From NCBI GenBank assembly GCA_030533445.1, contig CM060076.1:24042603-24106602 (forward strand): a stretch of DNA of 64,000 nt. Reading direction: 5' to 3'. This document shows, piece by piece, positions 49,617-60,529 of the stretch. Within the stretch, counting starts at the first letter, position 1, and the number at the start of each line of letters is the position of its first letter. The notes beneath the pieces were generated by a model that searched no databases, had not been told where the DNA came from, and saw nothing but the letters and a program-made list of their open reading frames with translations. The translations under genes were made by a program, and so were the position numbers. Source of the stretch: Cyprinodon diabolis. Taxonomy: Eukaryota > Chordata > Actinopteri > Cyprinodontiformes > Cyprinodontidae.

Positions 49617-52600
49617 CCGTGTGTCGAGGCGTGCGTGTGAGAACATCCACAGAACAGTGAGAGGGGGCATTGATTCGAAGGAGTGAATGAACCTGAAGAC
49701 CTGGTGAGAGAGAGGCTAACCAAAGCCAGATGGCCTGATAGCAAGAATTAATAAAACAAGCAGAGTATGTATATACACAAGCCTTAAGAGAAGGTTGCAA
49801 GCAAAAATTAGAGATACACAAATAAAATATCTGGTATAACCATCCTTTGCAGCTTTCAGGGTTTTTCATTTTGTGTCTAATTCTGCATGGCTGTGTTGTT
49901 TGCTTTACCTAACCGAAGCTCACACAGGCGAAGCTGGGGATCCAGGGGGGGGTGGAGTTGCCTCTTTTTCCTCCAGCACCGAGCAGGGTATGTATACATC
50001 TGCCCCGCCGCCTGGCCTGGACCGACACGCACACAAATGATATTAACGATCATTTACATGTTAGTGATGGCAACCTTAAAGGGTATAATCATTTTCACAA
50101 TCAATAATAACGTCTTAGTAATTTGTGATTTAAGATAGATAGATACAAATCAGATAGATATCTGAAACAATGTATTTTGAGATTGAGAATCTTAATGTTT
50201 AGATTGTAGGATGTCATAGAAAACATATTTAGCTTAAATGAATTATATTCTTTATATGCATATAATCCTCATTTCCTATTGGTTTAATTATATCCACATG
50301 AGCACAGACAGAAAAAAAGTCAAGAGAAGGAGGGGAGGCATCAACCTAGAATAAATTTATATAATGCGAGTTAGGTCTGCCACAAAGTATAGGGTGTGGC
50401 CTCAAGGGCTTTGCATACAAGATGGAGAGTGGGCTATTTATGTCCAGATCTCAGTAAGAAGCAGATTGTTCTCTTCGCTTTTGCAGAGAAACCACGCGTT
50501 CATGGTGAATTCTGAATGCCTGGTGCAGGATTAATCAGTGACGGACTTTGATGAGATGCACATACTTAATGTTAAGTTTGTCTTACGTATGTATAAATTA
50601 AACAGCTCAGGCATTGAGCTGATATGTTTCCATGGATTATTCTAAGATTAGATGCAGAATAAAAGAACTGGCATGAATCTACAAAATAGTTTGATATTTC
50701 TATCTTTATGGTAGTCTTTCTTGAGTTGACGTTCATTTATTTGGCAAGCTGATGCAAAGAAAATCTGCATAGAACTGTATATTTCAAGTAATATAAATCA
50801 ATCAGAGGAACATGGGCATATTTACTGTCGTTTTGACAAATTGAAGAAATGGAAATAGAAAAATAATCTTAAAGCAAATATTAAATTAGGGATGCAACTA
50901 CAGATTATTTTGCAAATTGATTAATCCACCTGTGAAGTTCTGGATAGAGCATATTGGCAGATGGAAACATTTTTTTATTCTTGAATGCAAATTATTTTCA
51001 TAATTTTTTACAATCTTGATATAATTGCTGCACTTAGTGGGTCGCTCTATCAGCTAAATGCATGTTTTACAGTCTCTATACTCACGTTAATGATTAATCA
51101 ATTACTAAATTAGTTGATGATTATTTCAATAATGAATTAATCCTGATTAATCCAGTTGTTTCAGTCCTATATTAAATTTAAGATCAACTTAAGTTCAAAT
51201 TGTGGCATTGAAAGTTGGAGGTCCCAGAATAAGCTTTAGTTCAAAATTCAAAAAGATGGCTTCAAATAAGAACTTTTGTCAGTGTGAATGGAATAAACTG
51301 TTCATTTATACCTTCCGACGGTTGATATCACATTAATGGGAGCAACCATTCTCTATTTCTGACCATGTTTCTTAGCTGTTTGAATGAATAGAATGGAGAC
51401 ATTTACTTTGATTAGCCACTTTATTGGATAAAACTGAGAGGATATTAACTATTCCTTCCTAGCATGGTTATTGGTGCCAGGCTGTTCTGATTATTTCAGC
51501 ACCTGCTAAATAATAATACTGCAGCTAGTAACTTATTTGTAACCATCTCTGCTGAGGAAAGCAAAATGAAACAGTCTTTGCTGACATTTGCACAGTTCCT
51601 TATAAGGTTGGCTAATATCTGCAGCACTATTGGCTCAGCAGACGGCTCCCTTTTTCTGTGCAAAGACTCTATAGTAACACATTTTAAGTCAAATCAGATA
51701 CACATTAGAGTATGCTTTTTTTTTTTAAATGCATACTCTAATGTGTATCTGATTTGCAAAATATAACCAGTCACAAATCTCTAAGAAGAACAGATTTTTT
51801 CATAATTTTTTTTTTTCAGGACCAGGCAGATTCTTTAGCCCTTAAGATGTTGTTACCTGGTCGGCGGTGACGCTTTTCCATCCAGATGTAGCAGTTGTTC
51901 TGAGCCACACCAGTTTGAGAGTCCAAGAAGGGCATCCGCACGCTGCGCTCAGCACAGAGGCGGGCATTGTAGCTGCGACAGTGTTCAATGGCCTCTTTAT
52001 AAAACTGGTCACCAAGCCTGAATCCAGCAAATCATAAAAAACAAGAACACAGATAGCTTTGGTTGTAAACAGCTCCAGAGATGGCCAAGAAAACAGCAAT
52101 ACGCATCAGACTAAATTTAATTTTGCTCAAAAGCGGATGCTTCATTTATTCAACATCTGTAACACATCAAGAAGACATTTATTTGTGGAAAAGGACCTAC
52201 CCACAGTTTTATAGTCTTATTTATGCTATCAATCACAGCAATATGAAGCATGTTTCCTTGATTTCAGCTTTTCCTTTTTTGATAATGTTTTGTTGCTCTT
52301 CCAATGTATTGTTAGAACAATTACATGCAATTCTGCAAGGCTGATGATTTCATATCACCTATCACATATCATGAACTCTAACTGAAATTATTTATAAACA
52401 CATTGTATTTCTAAATGTTTCTCTAGGGACTGAATCAAAGAAGCCAGGATTAACGGTATCCAGCAACAACGTGAAAAACATGAAAAAAAATCTTCATCCC
52501 AATTCTTTAGCTAAAATATTCAGTGGGTTTACAAGATCAAAGTGGATTCTTTTGAAAAAAGAAAAAAGGTGCATTATATTGACAGTTTAACATGGTCTTG

Positions 52601-55600
52601 GACTTAGCTTCCTAAGGAACATGGATACATCTTTGACAGGGTAATTATCTCCTTTTCTCAAAAAATCCAGAAAAATACTTTTTTGTATGCTTTACATTGT
52701 ATCCCTTGTTTTATCACAGAAAAATCTGAATGAAAGGAATTAAAGTCTACATGATATGGTATGTTGATATGGCACTGTATAGGGAATATCCTTTATTAAA
52801 GTTGTATTTTAAGTAATTAGCATCTGTAAAGACTGGTTTCCGTAGTTTCACTAGAATGTCTCATGCTGTGAAAATAAACAGTAAGGAGGAGTGTTGGACT
52901 TAAATTCATACAACTAAACCTTTTTGTGTCTGTTAATTATTGGCTAAAAAAATTACATAAATCAGGATTTGCTTTATTAAGGAAGGAAGGAAGGAAGGAA
53001 GGAAGGAAGGAAGGAAGGAAGGAAGGAAGGAAGGAAGCTTATCCATTGGATTTCTGGCTAGAGAAGTATAATGCATCTCACTCATACCACCACTGCGATA
53101 TTTTACACTACTAGATTAAAATCTTTGCATTACACTTGGTGATGATAAAAGACTTGAATGTAGTCCATTGGCAATGGGAACCATTTCCACCAAGCTTTTA
53201 TATGCACCGCTCTTTACCTAGTCTAAAGGCTAAATGAAGTTTGGAGAAACCCAGTGTGCTCTGCACACGACACTCATCTGGTGACCCTGCTCTGTGGATT
53301 ATGTTGAATACCACTTACTGGATGAGTTGCTGTTGCCTTCAATTGTTTCACTTTAGTTGTGATGCCACACACATTGGGCAGTGAAATATTTAGTCGAGTT
53401 CAAATGTCATGACTGGACATACTGCAAAGGTTCAGTTCTATTACACCACCAAGCTGGAATTCACCAATATTAATGGAAAACAAGATGCATGGTCTAAACA
53501 TTAGTTTTCATCTTACAATAACTAACTTAACTATTTGGTGTTCTGTTACGTACAAGCTAACAGGTTGAAAAAGTTGCTAATATTCACACCAGATTGAGAC
53601 AAAGTCCCTTTAAAGATGTCGAATTGCTGCTTCTTGAAGCAGCATCACTATAATTGTGAGAGATTTCATTCTTGTGTATATTCCCAGTTTATGGATTTTA
53701 TAAGGAGAAAGCTGCTAGTTGCTCAGCCTCATGTGAAGCTTTTTGACAGAAGTTTTGGGTCAAACAGACCTACAGAATGGAGGAATGCAACGGGTGTTGT
53801 TTATACTGTTTATACAGAATGAGAGCAGCAGTCACAATGCACATCTTTAGAAGGGACTTCCAGTCCCATTACTCACATTCCCAGAGGTAAAACATTATCT
53901 CTGCTGTCACTATTTGTTTCCTGAACGTAAATGTGTGTGTGGACTTGCCGGCATTTCTTCTCCTCATTTTTTGTTTCCATCTTTTTCATCATGCTGGCTG
54001 TATGTATCTCAGCCGAGATACATACAACCATAAATTCTTACATAACTGAGCTGCTGTGTAAGTGTGTTGGTTGTTTTCAATACTTTTGGGGGGGGGGGGT
54101 ATGGAAAGCTAATATGCTCAGTAATCCTGGGTTACCTATGCATTACTTATTTGCATTGGTTTTGCACTTGTAAAACAAACAAGACGAGCGGTTTAATTTA
54201 ACACTTCATGAAAACCATCTTTTAAATGCATGCTGCAATTTTTTTTTATCACTTAGTAGCAATAAAAAAAAAAACTCCGAACTTTTAAGGGTAATTATCT
54301 CCCAGGTGGTTCTGGAAAGCATGTGATTAATGACCAAAACAGATTTCCATAAACACCGGGTATTTGTACACGTTTGTATGTGTTCTGTATGTTCAGATAC
54401 TTCCCTTTAAAACTAGATTTAGAGACTTGATGCTTCTGTTTTGTGCCCATTTGTTAAACATGAGGCCGGTTAAAGCTTTAGACGTTACGTAAGCCTCTCT
54501 TGTCACCAGAGAAGGAACATTCCTCCTAGACAACAACTTCCTGGACACTAATTGAATTTGCAGTTGTGCATTTTTTTTGTGCGTGAAAGAATGCTTCCAT
54601 ACTTACACAGGGGTCATCTGTGTGTCTTACCATTACCATACAATGTCCCTATGATGGACTGAGCATCCTTTCAACAACTTTGGCTCACTTTACATTTAAG
54701 AGTTCCAGGTACGATCTTTTAGAGAGGAAGATAAATGGATATCTGACAACTACTGGTTGGGAAAAAAAATGTTAATTTACATTTAAGAGGGATATGAGAG
54801 AAAAACTGTTCACATTTGCTTTTTTTTAAACTAACCAGATTCCCACAAACCAGCTAAATGAACATTTCAAGCTTTAAATCTTTTATAAACAACCTTTCCA
54901 TGAATATACAGGTAAATCTGGTCTAGCAGTAGGATTTGGACGGTGTGTTAGCACAGTACAATTCCATCCAGAAAAAAAAGCAGCAGATGATTTAATTCTA
55001 AATTAGCTCTTATCATCGCTGCTGTAAATCACCAGTAATAAATAACACCCTTTGGTACACAAATACTGAACAATCCTAAAAAAAAAACACCCGATCAGAC
55101 ACAACCCCAAACGTTAAGGAGGTTTAATACAGTATCATTTTAAGGCTTTGAACAATTATCAAGTATCATAATTGCTGATTTGGTTTCAGATTTATATTTA
55201 TATTAATTTGCATATCATGTGTTAAAACTGTATTGTAATCAGTTTGCACGGTTTCATTTTCAATCAAAAAAAAAAGATCAATTTCAAAATGGTTTGTACA
55301 CTTTGGACAAACTCTGAAACAAACCAAAAATTCATGGAACAGATAAAAATTTGTTGCCTTTTTTCAGATCAGTTAGGGCTAAAAAAATCTATCAATTCAT
55401 TCCCATTCATTAACCAGTCAGTCAAGCATGCAGAAAACAGTTGCTGCCTTCTTTCCCCACAGAATGCCTTCAGACGACTGCCTGAGCGCTAAAACTGCAC
55501 AAGCACTTACAACACTGTATGTAGACGTTGTCTTATACAGCCTGCAGAGACACATGCTCAAACTCTGGCCATCTTTTCCATGGCCAGAGGTGTATGCAAC

Positions 55601-58600
55601 ACAGCGCCTTGGTTGTGTGCTTCCACAAGCATGAAAAAATGATTCATTCCCAGTGAATTAAGGTGTGGAACCTTGATACCCAAATTTCCTGCCAGCACTT
55701 GACTCTAGAAGATAGAACGCATCTTCTCTAAACTGGTTAAATAGGACAATCCAGTGGGCAAAAATGGATTTGATAGTTTCCTTAGTCCTCGATGCTGCTG
55801 ACCCTGATTTGAATCCGGCCTGTGGTCCTTTGCCGCATGCCCCCCCCCCCACCCCCCCCCCCCCACCCCCCCCCCCACCCCACCCCCTCCCCTGTCAGCC
55901 TACTGTCGCAAAAACAAGCTACTAGTGCCGTTGGAAAAAAAAACAAAAAAAACACGTCCCACCTGTTATTCCTTGCACACGTCTGAAATTTGAAAGCGTG
56001 TTATAGAAGGCAGGTACTCGCTGGCATGTCACCCAATCAGCTCGAAGTATTGTACTAAACGTCCCTCCTTTTCACGGACAGACTTAATGGCAGCCATCCC
56101 AGATTGATAACGTAGAACTCGACCCAGTTCTACACATATTAATCTGGCTACTGCAGGTTACCTGAGTCCTTCAATGAAAGGAACTCTTAAAGTTTCAATC
56201 TACCAAAACATTTAGGAGAAAATAATCCTTTTATCGTCATGGGAACAGTGAGGTGGTGGTTCCCTCCTGTTCCATCATCGCACATACAGTGACATAAGCC
56301 CCATATACACTACCCTTTTGAAACCGTGCTGAGAGCGGTCCGAGCATGGTAACCATGACAACTGTTGAGAGTGAATGGATGCGGACGGTGCCAGAAACAA
56401 CCGAACAGCGCTAAATCTAGTACTAGTTCAGGGCACGGTTCATTTGTCACCGGGTTCTCTGATAACCAAAGAGCGCATGACCAGGCCACGTCATCTATTG
56501 GTGGTAATGCACATCAGTAAGTTGCTCTCTAAGCGCCACAAAACAGAAGAAGGACTGTAAACAACAATCAAAATCTTCTCAGTACTACATTTTTAAAAAT
56601 GGCTTCAAAAGAGCTTGGTGTGACCAAAGGCTGCCTTCTTCGCCTGACTGTCCGCAAACCAAGAAATATCACAATTATAACCAAACACAACTTCCTGAAT
56701 GTTACCGCCACTGCCACTTTGATTTGCTTGATTACCTCCTTCAATCCAAGAGCAGTAGTACCGTAGATCGTCACTAGGAGGCGAGGAACCGTGCTAGCCT
56801 GATGTGTAAATAGTCGTAAGGAACCAAGCTCGGCATAGTTAACTGATCCAAGCTCCGTCCAAACTCAGCACGGATTGGTTTCATAGGGGTAGTGCAAATG
56901 GGGCAATAGATGTGGGAGTTTGAATAGAATAACTTGACTGGTTTGCACAGGTTCCTGATCTCAAACGTTAAACCGTTTGAATATGAAAGAACACTTGAGC
57001 CAAGATTGTTTTTCAGCATCTGACCTCAAAAATATTCTTCGAGAAGAATCTTCAAACTCTAAAAGGTACAAATTGTGTGCAGACATAATATACAACCCTA
57101 TGGAATATAGTTCATATTTGTGTGAGGGCAAATATGGCAGGTTTTTTTTTAGAATCTGAACAGTGGGTGAAGCAGAGTGGGGGATGTGAGAAAGTGAAGG
57201 AGCAGGACAAGCTGATAAGGTGGGGGTGGACAGAGTCTGGCATGACCTGGGGCACACGTGTTCCCTTTCAAACCACGCCACACTCATTCCTCCTCAAACG
57301 CACATATATGTCTATGCGTAATTGCACTCAGTTTGTTTATAGCACACCACACATGCACAGAGCGATTAGAAATGAGAGCAAAGGAAAAGTGGAGACGGAA
57401 GAAGAAAGGCAGATATGTAGAGGAGCTGCAGAGAAAATGCTGTTGCAGATGAGGGGGTTGGGGCCTAGATTGAGATGATTTTGTTTAATATGTAAAAAAA
57501 ATGTTTCTACAGACTATATTAAACTTGTAGAGAATCATGAGTGATGAATAAAGGTAGAGTTTCTGTGTGCAGAATAAGAAAAACAGATTTGTTCTTGCAA
57601 TTTTATTTCTGGTCACCAGTAACCCTTCCTGTATAGTCTGGATAAACAAAAGCCAGGATTTGCTCCTGTAGTCAGGGTGCATCATAAATGTATGCAGGAG
57701 GGGGAGGGGCAACACATGTACACAACAAATACAACCCTTAATACATAAACCCTCTGCTCTAACCCCCCCAAGCCCACATTTTTTCAATTCTGTTGAAAAC
57801 ACCAACAAATCTCTTTCCCACCTGAGCTCTTTGTTACATTATAAATCCAGACCTTACCATGGAAGGCAGCGGGTCATGTAATATTTACACCTCTGCATAT
57901 GAATCACAGCACTTATTTAAATACTTTTCATATCGGCTGCTCATTAAAACCCCATCCGCACACTGGCTCTCCACGTTTCCATCACAAAGGTGTCTTTGTA
58001 GATCCTTGATTTTTTTTTTATTTTATTATTACCCAAGGCAACGTGCATGGCTAAACATGACTGTGAAGGCTAGACGTAGTTATTGCCAGGATCTGATGCT
58101 TTAAATTCATTTCTCAGAGAAGAAGAGGGTAGTTTATGATTAGTCAAGCCTCTTGCAGACAGACAAGCACCATGATGGACTGTTTTGAACCAAAGTAGAG
58201 AAGATCACCCTTATTTCAGCAGAAATATTCCATGCTCAGCTTGTAATATGTTGACATACATGTATGCATGGTGTTTTCTCTGTTTTACAGGAATTATAAG
58301 TGGGTCTGGTTCTTGTGAAAGGCAGACAGATCTCCCTCACACCCCCAATTCACTCTCCTTTTCTTACAATGTACCTTTCTCCTAACAGATGGACCCAGGA
58401 AAAATACTGGGATGCCCCTAATCTGCTGCTCCACATACACAAAAGCCTAAAACTGTCAAAGTCTTAATCTGTTTTGATGGAATACAACCGCTCAAAGCAG
58501 TTTTTTATCCTTGACAATCACAGGATTGGAGAATTTTTTTTGTGAAAAAATGTAAAGCTAAAATGTACGCATCATGGAAAGTGAAGCTATCAAATCCTCA

Positions 58601-60529
58601 TCATTCGACTACTTGTAGCCTGTGTCATTTTTTATTTATTTATAAGGTCAGTACATCTCTGCAGCGCAAGTGCAATAACCCAAGTCAACTCCTTTGTAGT
58701 CTTCACTTGGCTCTCTACTGTGCAGATACTTTTATATCTAAGGGAAACATATTCCAGGACATTACAATTTTTTTATTTTCTTATGCTTTTTTGTACTATA
58801 TACACTCTTTTTATATTGTCTGTCGTATTTTTATCTTTAATAGCATCTTGCTTTAACCCTTTTTACTCTATTTAAGCTACTAGAGACAGAATTTCCCTGA
58901 AGGAGTAATTCCAAGGGATGAATAAATATGAGTCTAAGTCTATATTAAAATATAGAATGGAATTTGGAAAGTGACTTTATCTTAGCATGTAAAATATTTA
59001 TTTATTTTTACTACCTAACCATAGCTTTTTACTACATGATGCGGTGAGTTTATGCAGAGAGTTATCCCTGCTGGAGCATTCATCATTGTGTCCATCAGTT
59101 ATGATCCAACATCCATCAATGTTGGAAAATTACAGAAAATACTGTTACAGCAATGTTCTAACATAACTTTTACTCAAAATATTTCCTGGACAGCTAACTG
59201 GGCTGCTGTGCTAAAATGAGTGTGAAACTGGAAAAGGAGGGCTTTCTTTCTGTTGCTCCTATTATATATGAAGTTATTCATACCCCAGAATGATTTAAAT
59301 ATAAAATTACTTCTTACTCTACCAAAAGTTTTGCTTCTAATAAGAAATTATACATACATTTCTCCAAAGAAAATAAGCTAATAATGGAGTTAAGCATTAC
59401 ATAAATCAAACTCTTCTTTTATATATATAATTTATGACTGAGTTTTAGCAACAAGTATTTTATTTTGAAGACTTTCTTGCCATCCACCTAATCCTATAGC
59501 TTCCTCCTCTGATTCTAAATCAGATTCTGACAGAAATCAGCAAATGTAAGCATCAGTAATGAAAGATCAAGATGCACAGTAACAAAGTGCAAAAGCATGA
59601 AAACCACTCTAAAATGGATAAAAGGACAAGGCTGCAAAGCGGCTGACAGTTAAAGAGGGATTAGCAATTCCCCATAAACTAAATCGATAATAAAGCTGTT
59701 TCTTAAAATGTGTAGATGTGTATAATGTGTATAAAATAGCCCATAATCTTAAATGGTAAGTCAAAATAAAAAATAAATATATAAATACTGCACATCAACA
59801 AAAATAAAAACAGCAAACTAACACTGAGGCATGGTGGTGGAGGAATCATAATGCTTTAACCTTCTTTATGGTTAGGATCAGTTCTTAATGCCTGTCACTG
59901 CTGGAAAAAATAAATAAATAAATATTCAAGCTTCAATCCCTAAAGCAAAACTCCACAAAAAACAACGAATGAGTTAAACAGAGGAAGATTAAAGTAATTG
60001 CAGTGAACAAGACAAGCAATGAAATGTTCCACATATTTGGAGTGTTTATTTTTGTGCACTTTGTTTTTCTCTACATTTGACATAAAAATTGTTCACCTTA
60101 CTTTTATTTTTGTCAAACTAAGCAAAGGGAGGGAAGGTTCCACCCCTTTTAACCGGTTAAAAGATAAGTCAGTTTGCAGCTTCCAAGTTTTGCTTTATTG
60201 GATGAAGATAAAGATTTTACTTACATGGTTTCCACAATGTAAAGTTGTTCCTTTGTTAAGAGGGCAACTTCCTTCCAAATGCACGATTGTGATCGCAGTG
60301 AGAAGGTGCGTGTGTTTGCATGATATACATGCTTTTACATTGCTAAGGCTGCAGAGCCATGGGAAGGGACTGAGAAATCTGAACCGATTCAAGTGCGCGC
60401 GAAACCTGATCTGTATATGAGATCAACATATAATCATCGCTATCATTAGTCTTACAATATTAATGTTCTGAAAAATACATAAATAAATCCTACTTACGAT
60501 TTTAATGGATTATGAATGACAGCCGCCAT
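38885..60529 (-). CDS. dpf3: Zinc finger protein DPF3 (BAF45C), BAF-complex histone reader
   Basis: DPF3 is a d4-family subunit of BAF (SWI/SNF) chromatin remodelling complexes. Its tandem PHD fingers read acetylated/methylated histone tails, with roles in heart and muscle. Eleven exons join in phase: 60529-60498, 52017-51857, 50016-49909, 45709-45576, 45376-45281, 43808-43736, 41649-41512, 41370-41242, 39608-39496, 39404-39323, 38952-38885 (1134 nt, 377 residues; human DPF3b has 378). The start is [10 protein letters not shown] in a Kozak context. The Requiem domain is about residues 11-80 ([20 protein letters not shown]). A C2H2 finger lies at 200-221 (C200, C203, H216, H221). PHD1 starts at C262 and PHD2 at about 316-361 ([13 protein letters not shown]). 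Segments such as EIQRVLE and [14 protein letters not shown] favour DPF3 over DPF1/DPF2. The C-terminus [10 protein letters not shown] is of the long (b) form type. No alternative short-form exon was recognised. Confidence 0.95.
39691..40388. mobile_element. MITE with AGGTATAGTGGAGGA ends, copy 2, with nested insert
   Basis: Left TGTATAGTGGAGGATGTTG and right AATCCTCCACTATACCTTTAA are inverted. The left 80 bp match copy 1 at 37778. The middle contains a second, different palindromic stretch (CACTATAAATAGTTCACTAT to CTATATAGTG, about 40147-40202), probably another MITE. It lies in the dpf3 intron upstream of the PHD1/2 exon. Confidence 0.6.
40390..41240. other. dpf3 intron segment
   Basis: Intronic AT-rich DNA. 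AGTGCCTTAAAAAGGTATAA near 40560 and CCTACTGTAAAACATGTTAGAGG near 40672 look like scraps of Tc1-like elements. Nothing else is recognised. Confidence 0.4.
41650..43735. other. dpf3 intron between PHD1-proximal and C2H2 exons
   Basis: A 2.1-kb intron. A short direct duplication AGATGTGGTGAACT occurs at about 42561-42590 next to the palindrome ATCTATCTACATAGATAGAT. Otherwise I see nothing in it. Confidence 0.5.
44340..44610 (+). mobile_element. Relic of a Tc1-like element (tentative)
   Basis: GACTGTAAAGCATGACGGTG then GCAGCAACCTTGTGAGGG (44444-44480) resembles the coding phrase of Tc1-like transposases around the VMVWG motif. The surrounding frame is destroyed. Boundaries are not visible. Confidence 0.35.
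44675..45065. mobile_element. MITE with TGTTGCACCGATACC-like ends
   Basis: The left end (TAGCAGTTTTGCGCCGATGCC) and the inverted right end (TAGTGTTGCACCAATACCGA) are imperfect inverted repeats. GATACC/GGTATC phrases are repeated at both ends. Such termini are common in fish hAT-like non-autonomous elements. The open frame at 44708-44953 is spurious. Confidence 0.5.
45710..47282. other. Left part of the dpf3 intron after the Requiem-linker exon
   Basis: No dpf3 exon lies here. A promoter-like motif, CTCTATATATACATCAGCTG, occurs at 46786-46805 on the plus strand, and a possible splice donor (AGCAAACAG/GTAAAT) at about 46880. These could mark a non-coding transcript but evidence is weak. Open frames at 45634-46161 overlap a real dpf3 exon in the opposite orientation and are not genes. 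Confidence 0.3.
47283..47918. mobile_element. Foldback element with SalI-like palindromic repeats and 6-bp target duplication
   Basis: The 636-bp element has inverted ends. The left reads TACGACGGAGTATTAGGGCC and the reverse complement of the right is identical over these 20 bases. The identity continues with few changes through GAAAAAATATTTTTGCCATG and into the repeats. GAAATA occurs at 47277-47282 and 47919-47924, an exact 6-bp target duplication. The inner arms hold short palindromic repeats, e.g. GTCGACTTTAAAGTCGAC and TTTCGAGAATAAAGTTGAAA. The core (about 47545-47745) is unique. It is non-coding. Confidence 0.88.
47925..49575. other. dpf3 intron segment
   Basis: Higher-complexity DNA around 48590-48800 could be conserved regulatory sequence, but this cannot be judged from one genome. 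No exon or repeat is recognised otherwise. A T-run occurs at 49207-49220. Confidence 0.35.
49580..49616. repeat. (AT)n(GT)n microsatellite
   Basis: About eight AT dinucleotides are followed by about ten GT dinucleotides in the dpf3 intron. Confidence 0.95.
50020..51405. other. dpf3 intron segment
   Basis: AT-rich intron DNA with no exon or clear repeat. The 50390-50530 stretch is less AT-rich, with GGGCTATTTATGTCC near 50428, and might be regulatory, but there is no firm support. Confidence 0.35.
51408..51530 (+). mobile_element. Relic of the 32136-33355 Tc1/mariner family
   Basis: TAGCCACTTTATTGGATAAA (51413) matches the inverted end, and AGCATGGTTATTGGTGCCAG to TATTTCAGCACCTGCT (51462-51506) matches the start of the transposase gene of the element at 32136. 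The middle and right side are missing, so this is an old truncated copy in the dpf3 intron. Confidence 0.65.
51690..51756. repeat. Perfect 26-bp hairpin
   Basis: Arms 51690-51715 (CAAATCAGATACACATTAGA then GTATGC) and 51731-51756 are exact reverse complements, separated by a 15-nt T/A-rich loop. It lies about 100 nt beyond the donor of the Requiem-domain exon, inside the dpf3 transcript. Confidence 0.9.
52979..53037. repeat. (GGAA)n microsatellite
   Basis: About 14 tandem GGAA units. The open frame across it (52926-53114) is not a gene. Confidence 0.97.
53999..54026. repeat. Perfect 12-bp hairpin
   Basis: TGTATGTATCTC at 53999-54010 pairs exactly with 54015-54026 around a 4-nt loop (AGCC). 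It lies in the first dpf3 intron. Confidence 0.75.
55840..55892. repeat. C-rich tract
   Basis: Runs of 4-13 C broken by single A residues. The opposite strand is G-rich, with several long G runs that could form a G-quadruplex in the dpf3 pre-mRNA (minus strand). Sequence accuracy in such a tract is doubtful. Confidence 0.85.
56298..56904. mobile_element. Non-autonomous TIR element with GCCCCAT ends
   Basis: The left GCCCCATATACACTACCC and the inverted right GCCCCATTTGCACTACCC match, and the similarity continues through TTTTGAAACC and GTGCTGAG. The element is about 607 bp. Inside, at 56495-56560, the phrase ATTGGTGGTAATGCACATC to AACAGAAGAAGG resembles the 3' end of the LINE seen at 63776-63843. 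No transposase frame is convincing. Confidence 0.65.
58870..58945. repeat. LINE-like 3' tail fragment
   Basis: TTTCCCTGAAGGAGTAATTC followed by GGGATGAATAAATATGAGTC is a typical worn 3' end of a fish L2/Rex-like LINE. The preceding 250 bp may belong to it but cannot be assigned. Confidence 0.4.

Larger units (their letters stand above)
52020..60480 (-). other. dpf3: First intron of dpf3
   Basis: This 8.5-kb intron separates the short ATG exon from the Requiem-domain exon. It holds the GGAA microsatellite, a 12-bp hairpin (53999-54026), a G run (54088-54097), a C-rich tract (55840-55892), a MITE (56298-56904) and a LINE-like tail (58870-58945). A Tc1-like scrap (GGCATGGTGGTGGAGGAATC) lies near 59828. 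No further coding exon is needed or seen. Confidence 0.7.

Noticed and set aside
49303..49869. Overlapping open frames of 127 and 120 codons around the AT/GT microsatellite
   Set aside because: They run through the microsatellite (VCVCVCV / THTHTH) and show no family signature.
50425..50445. MEF2-like site (GGGCTATTTATGTCC) in dpf3
   Set aside because: It misses the consensus at one core position. Such AT-rich matches are expected by chance in this DNA.
56375..57478. Several open frames of 60-118 codons
   Set aside because: They lie in or beside a MITE, on both strands, with no start context, splice support or domain.
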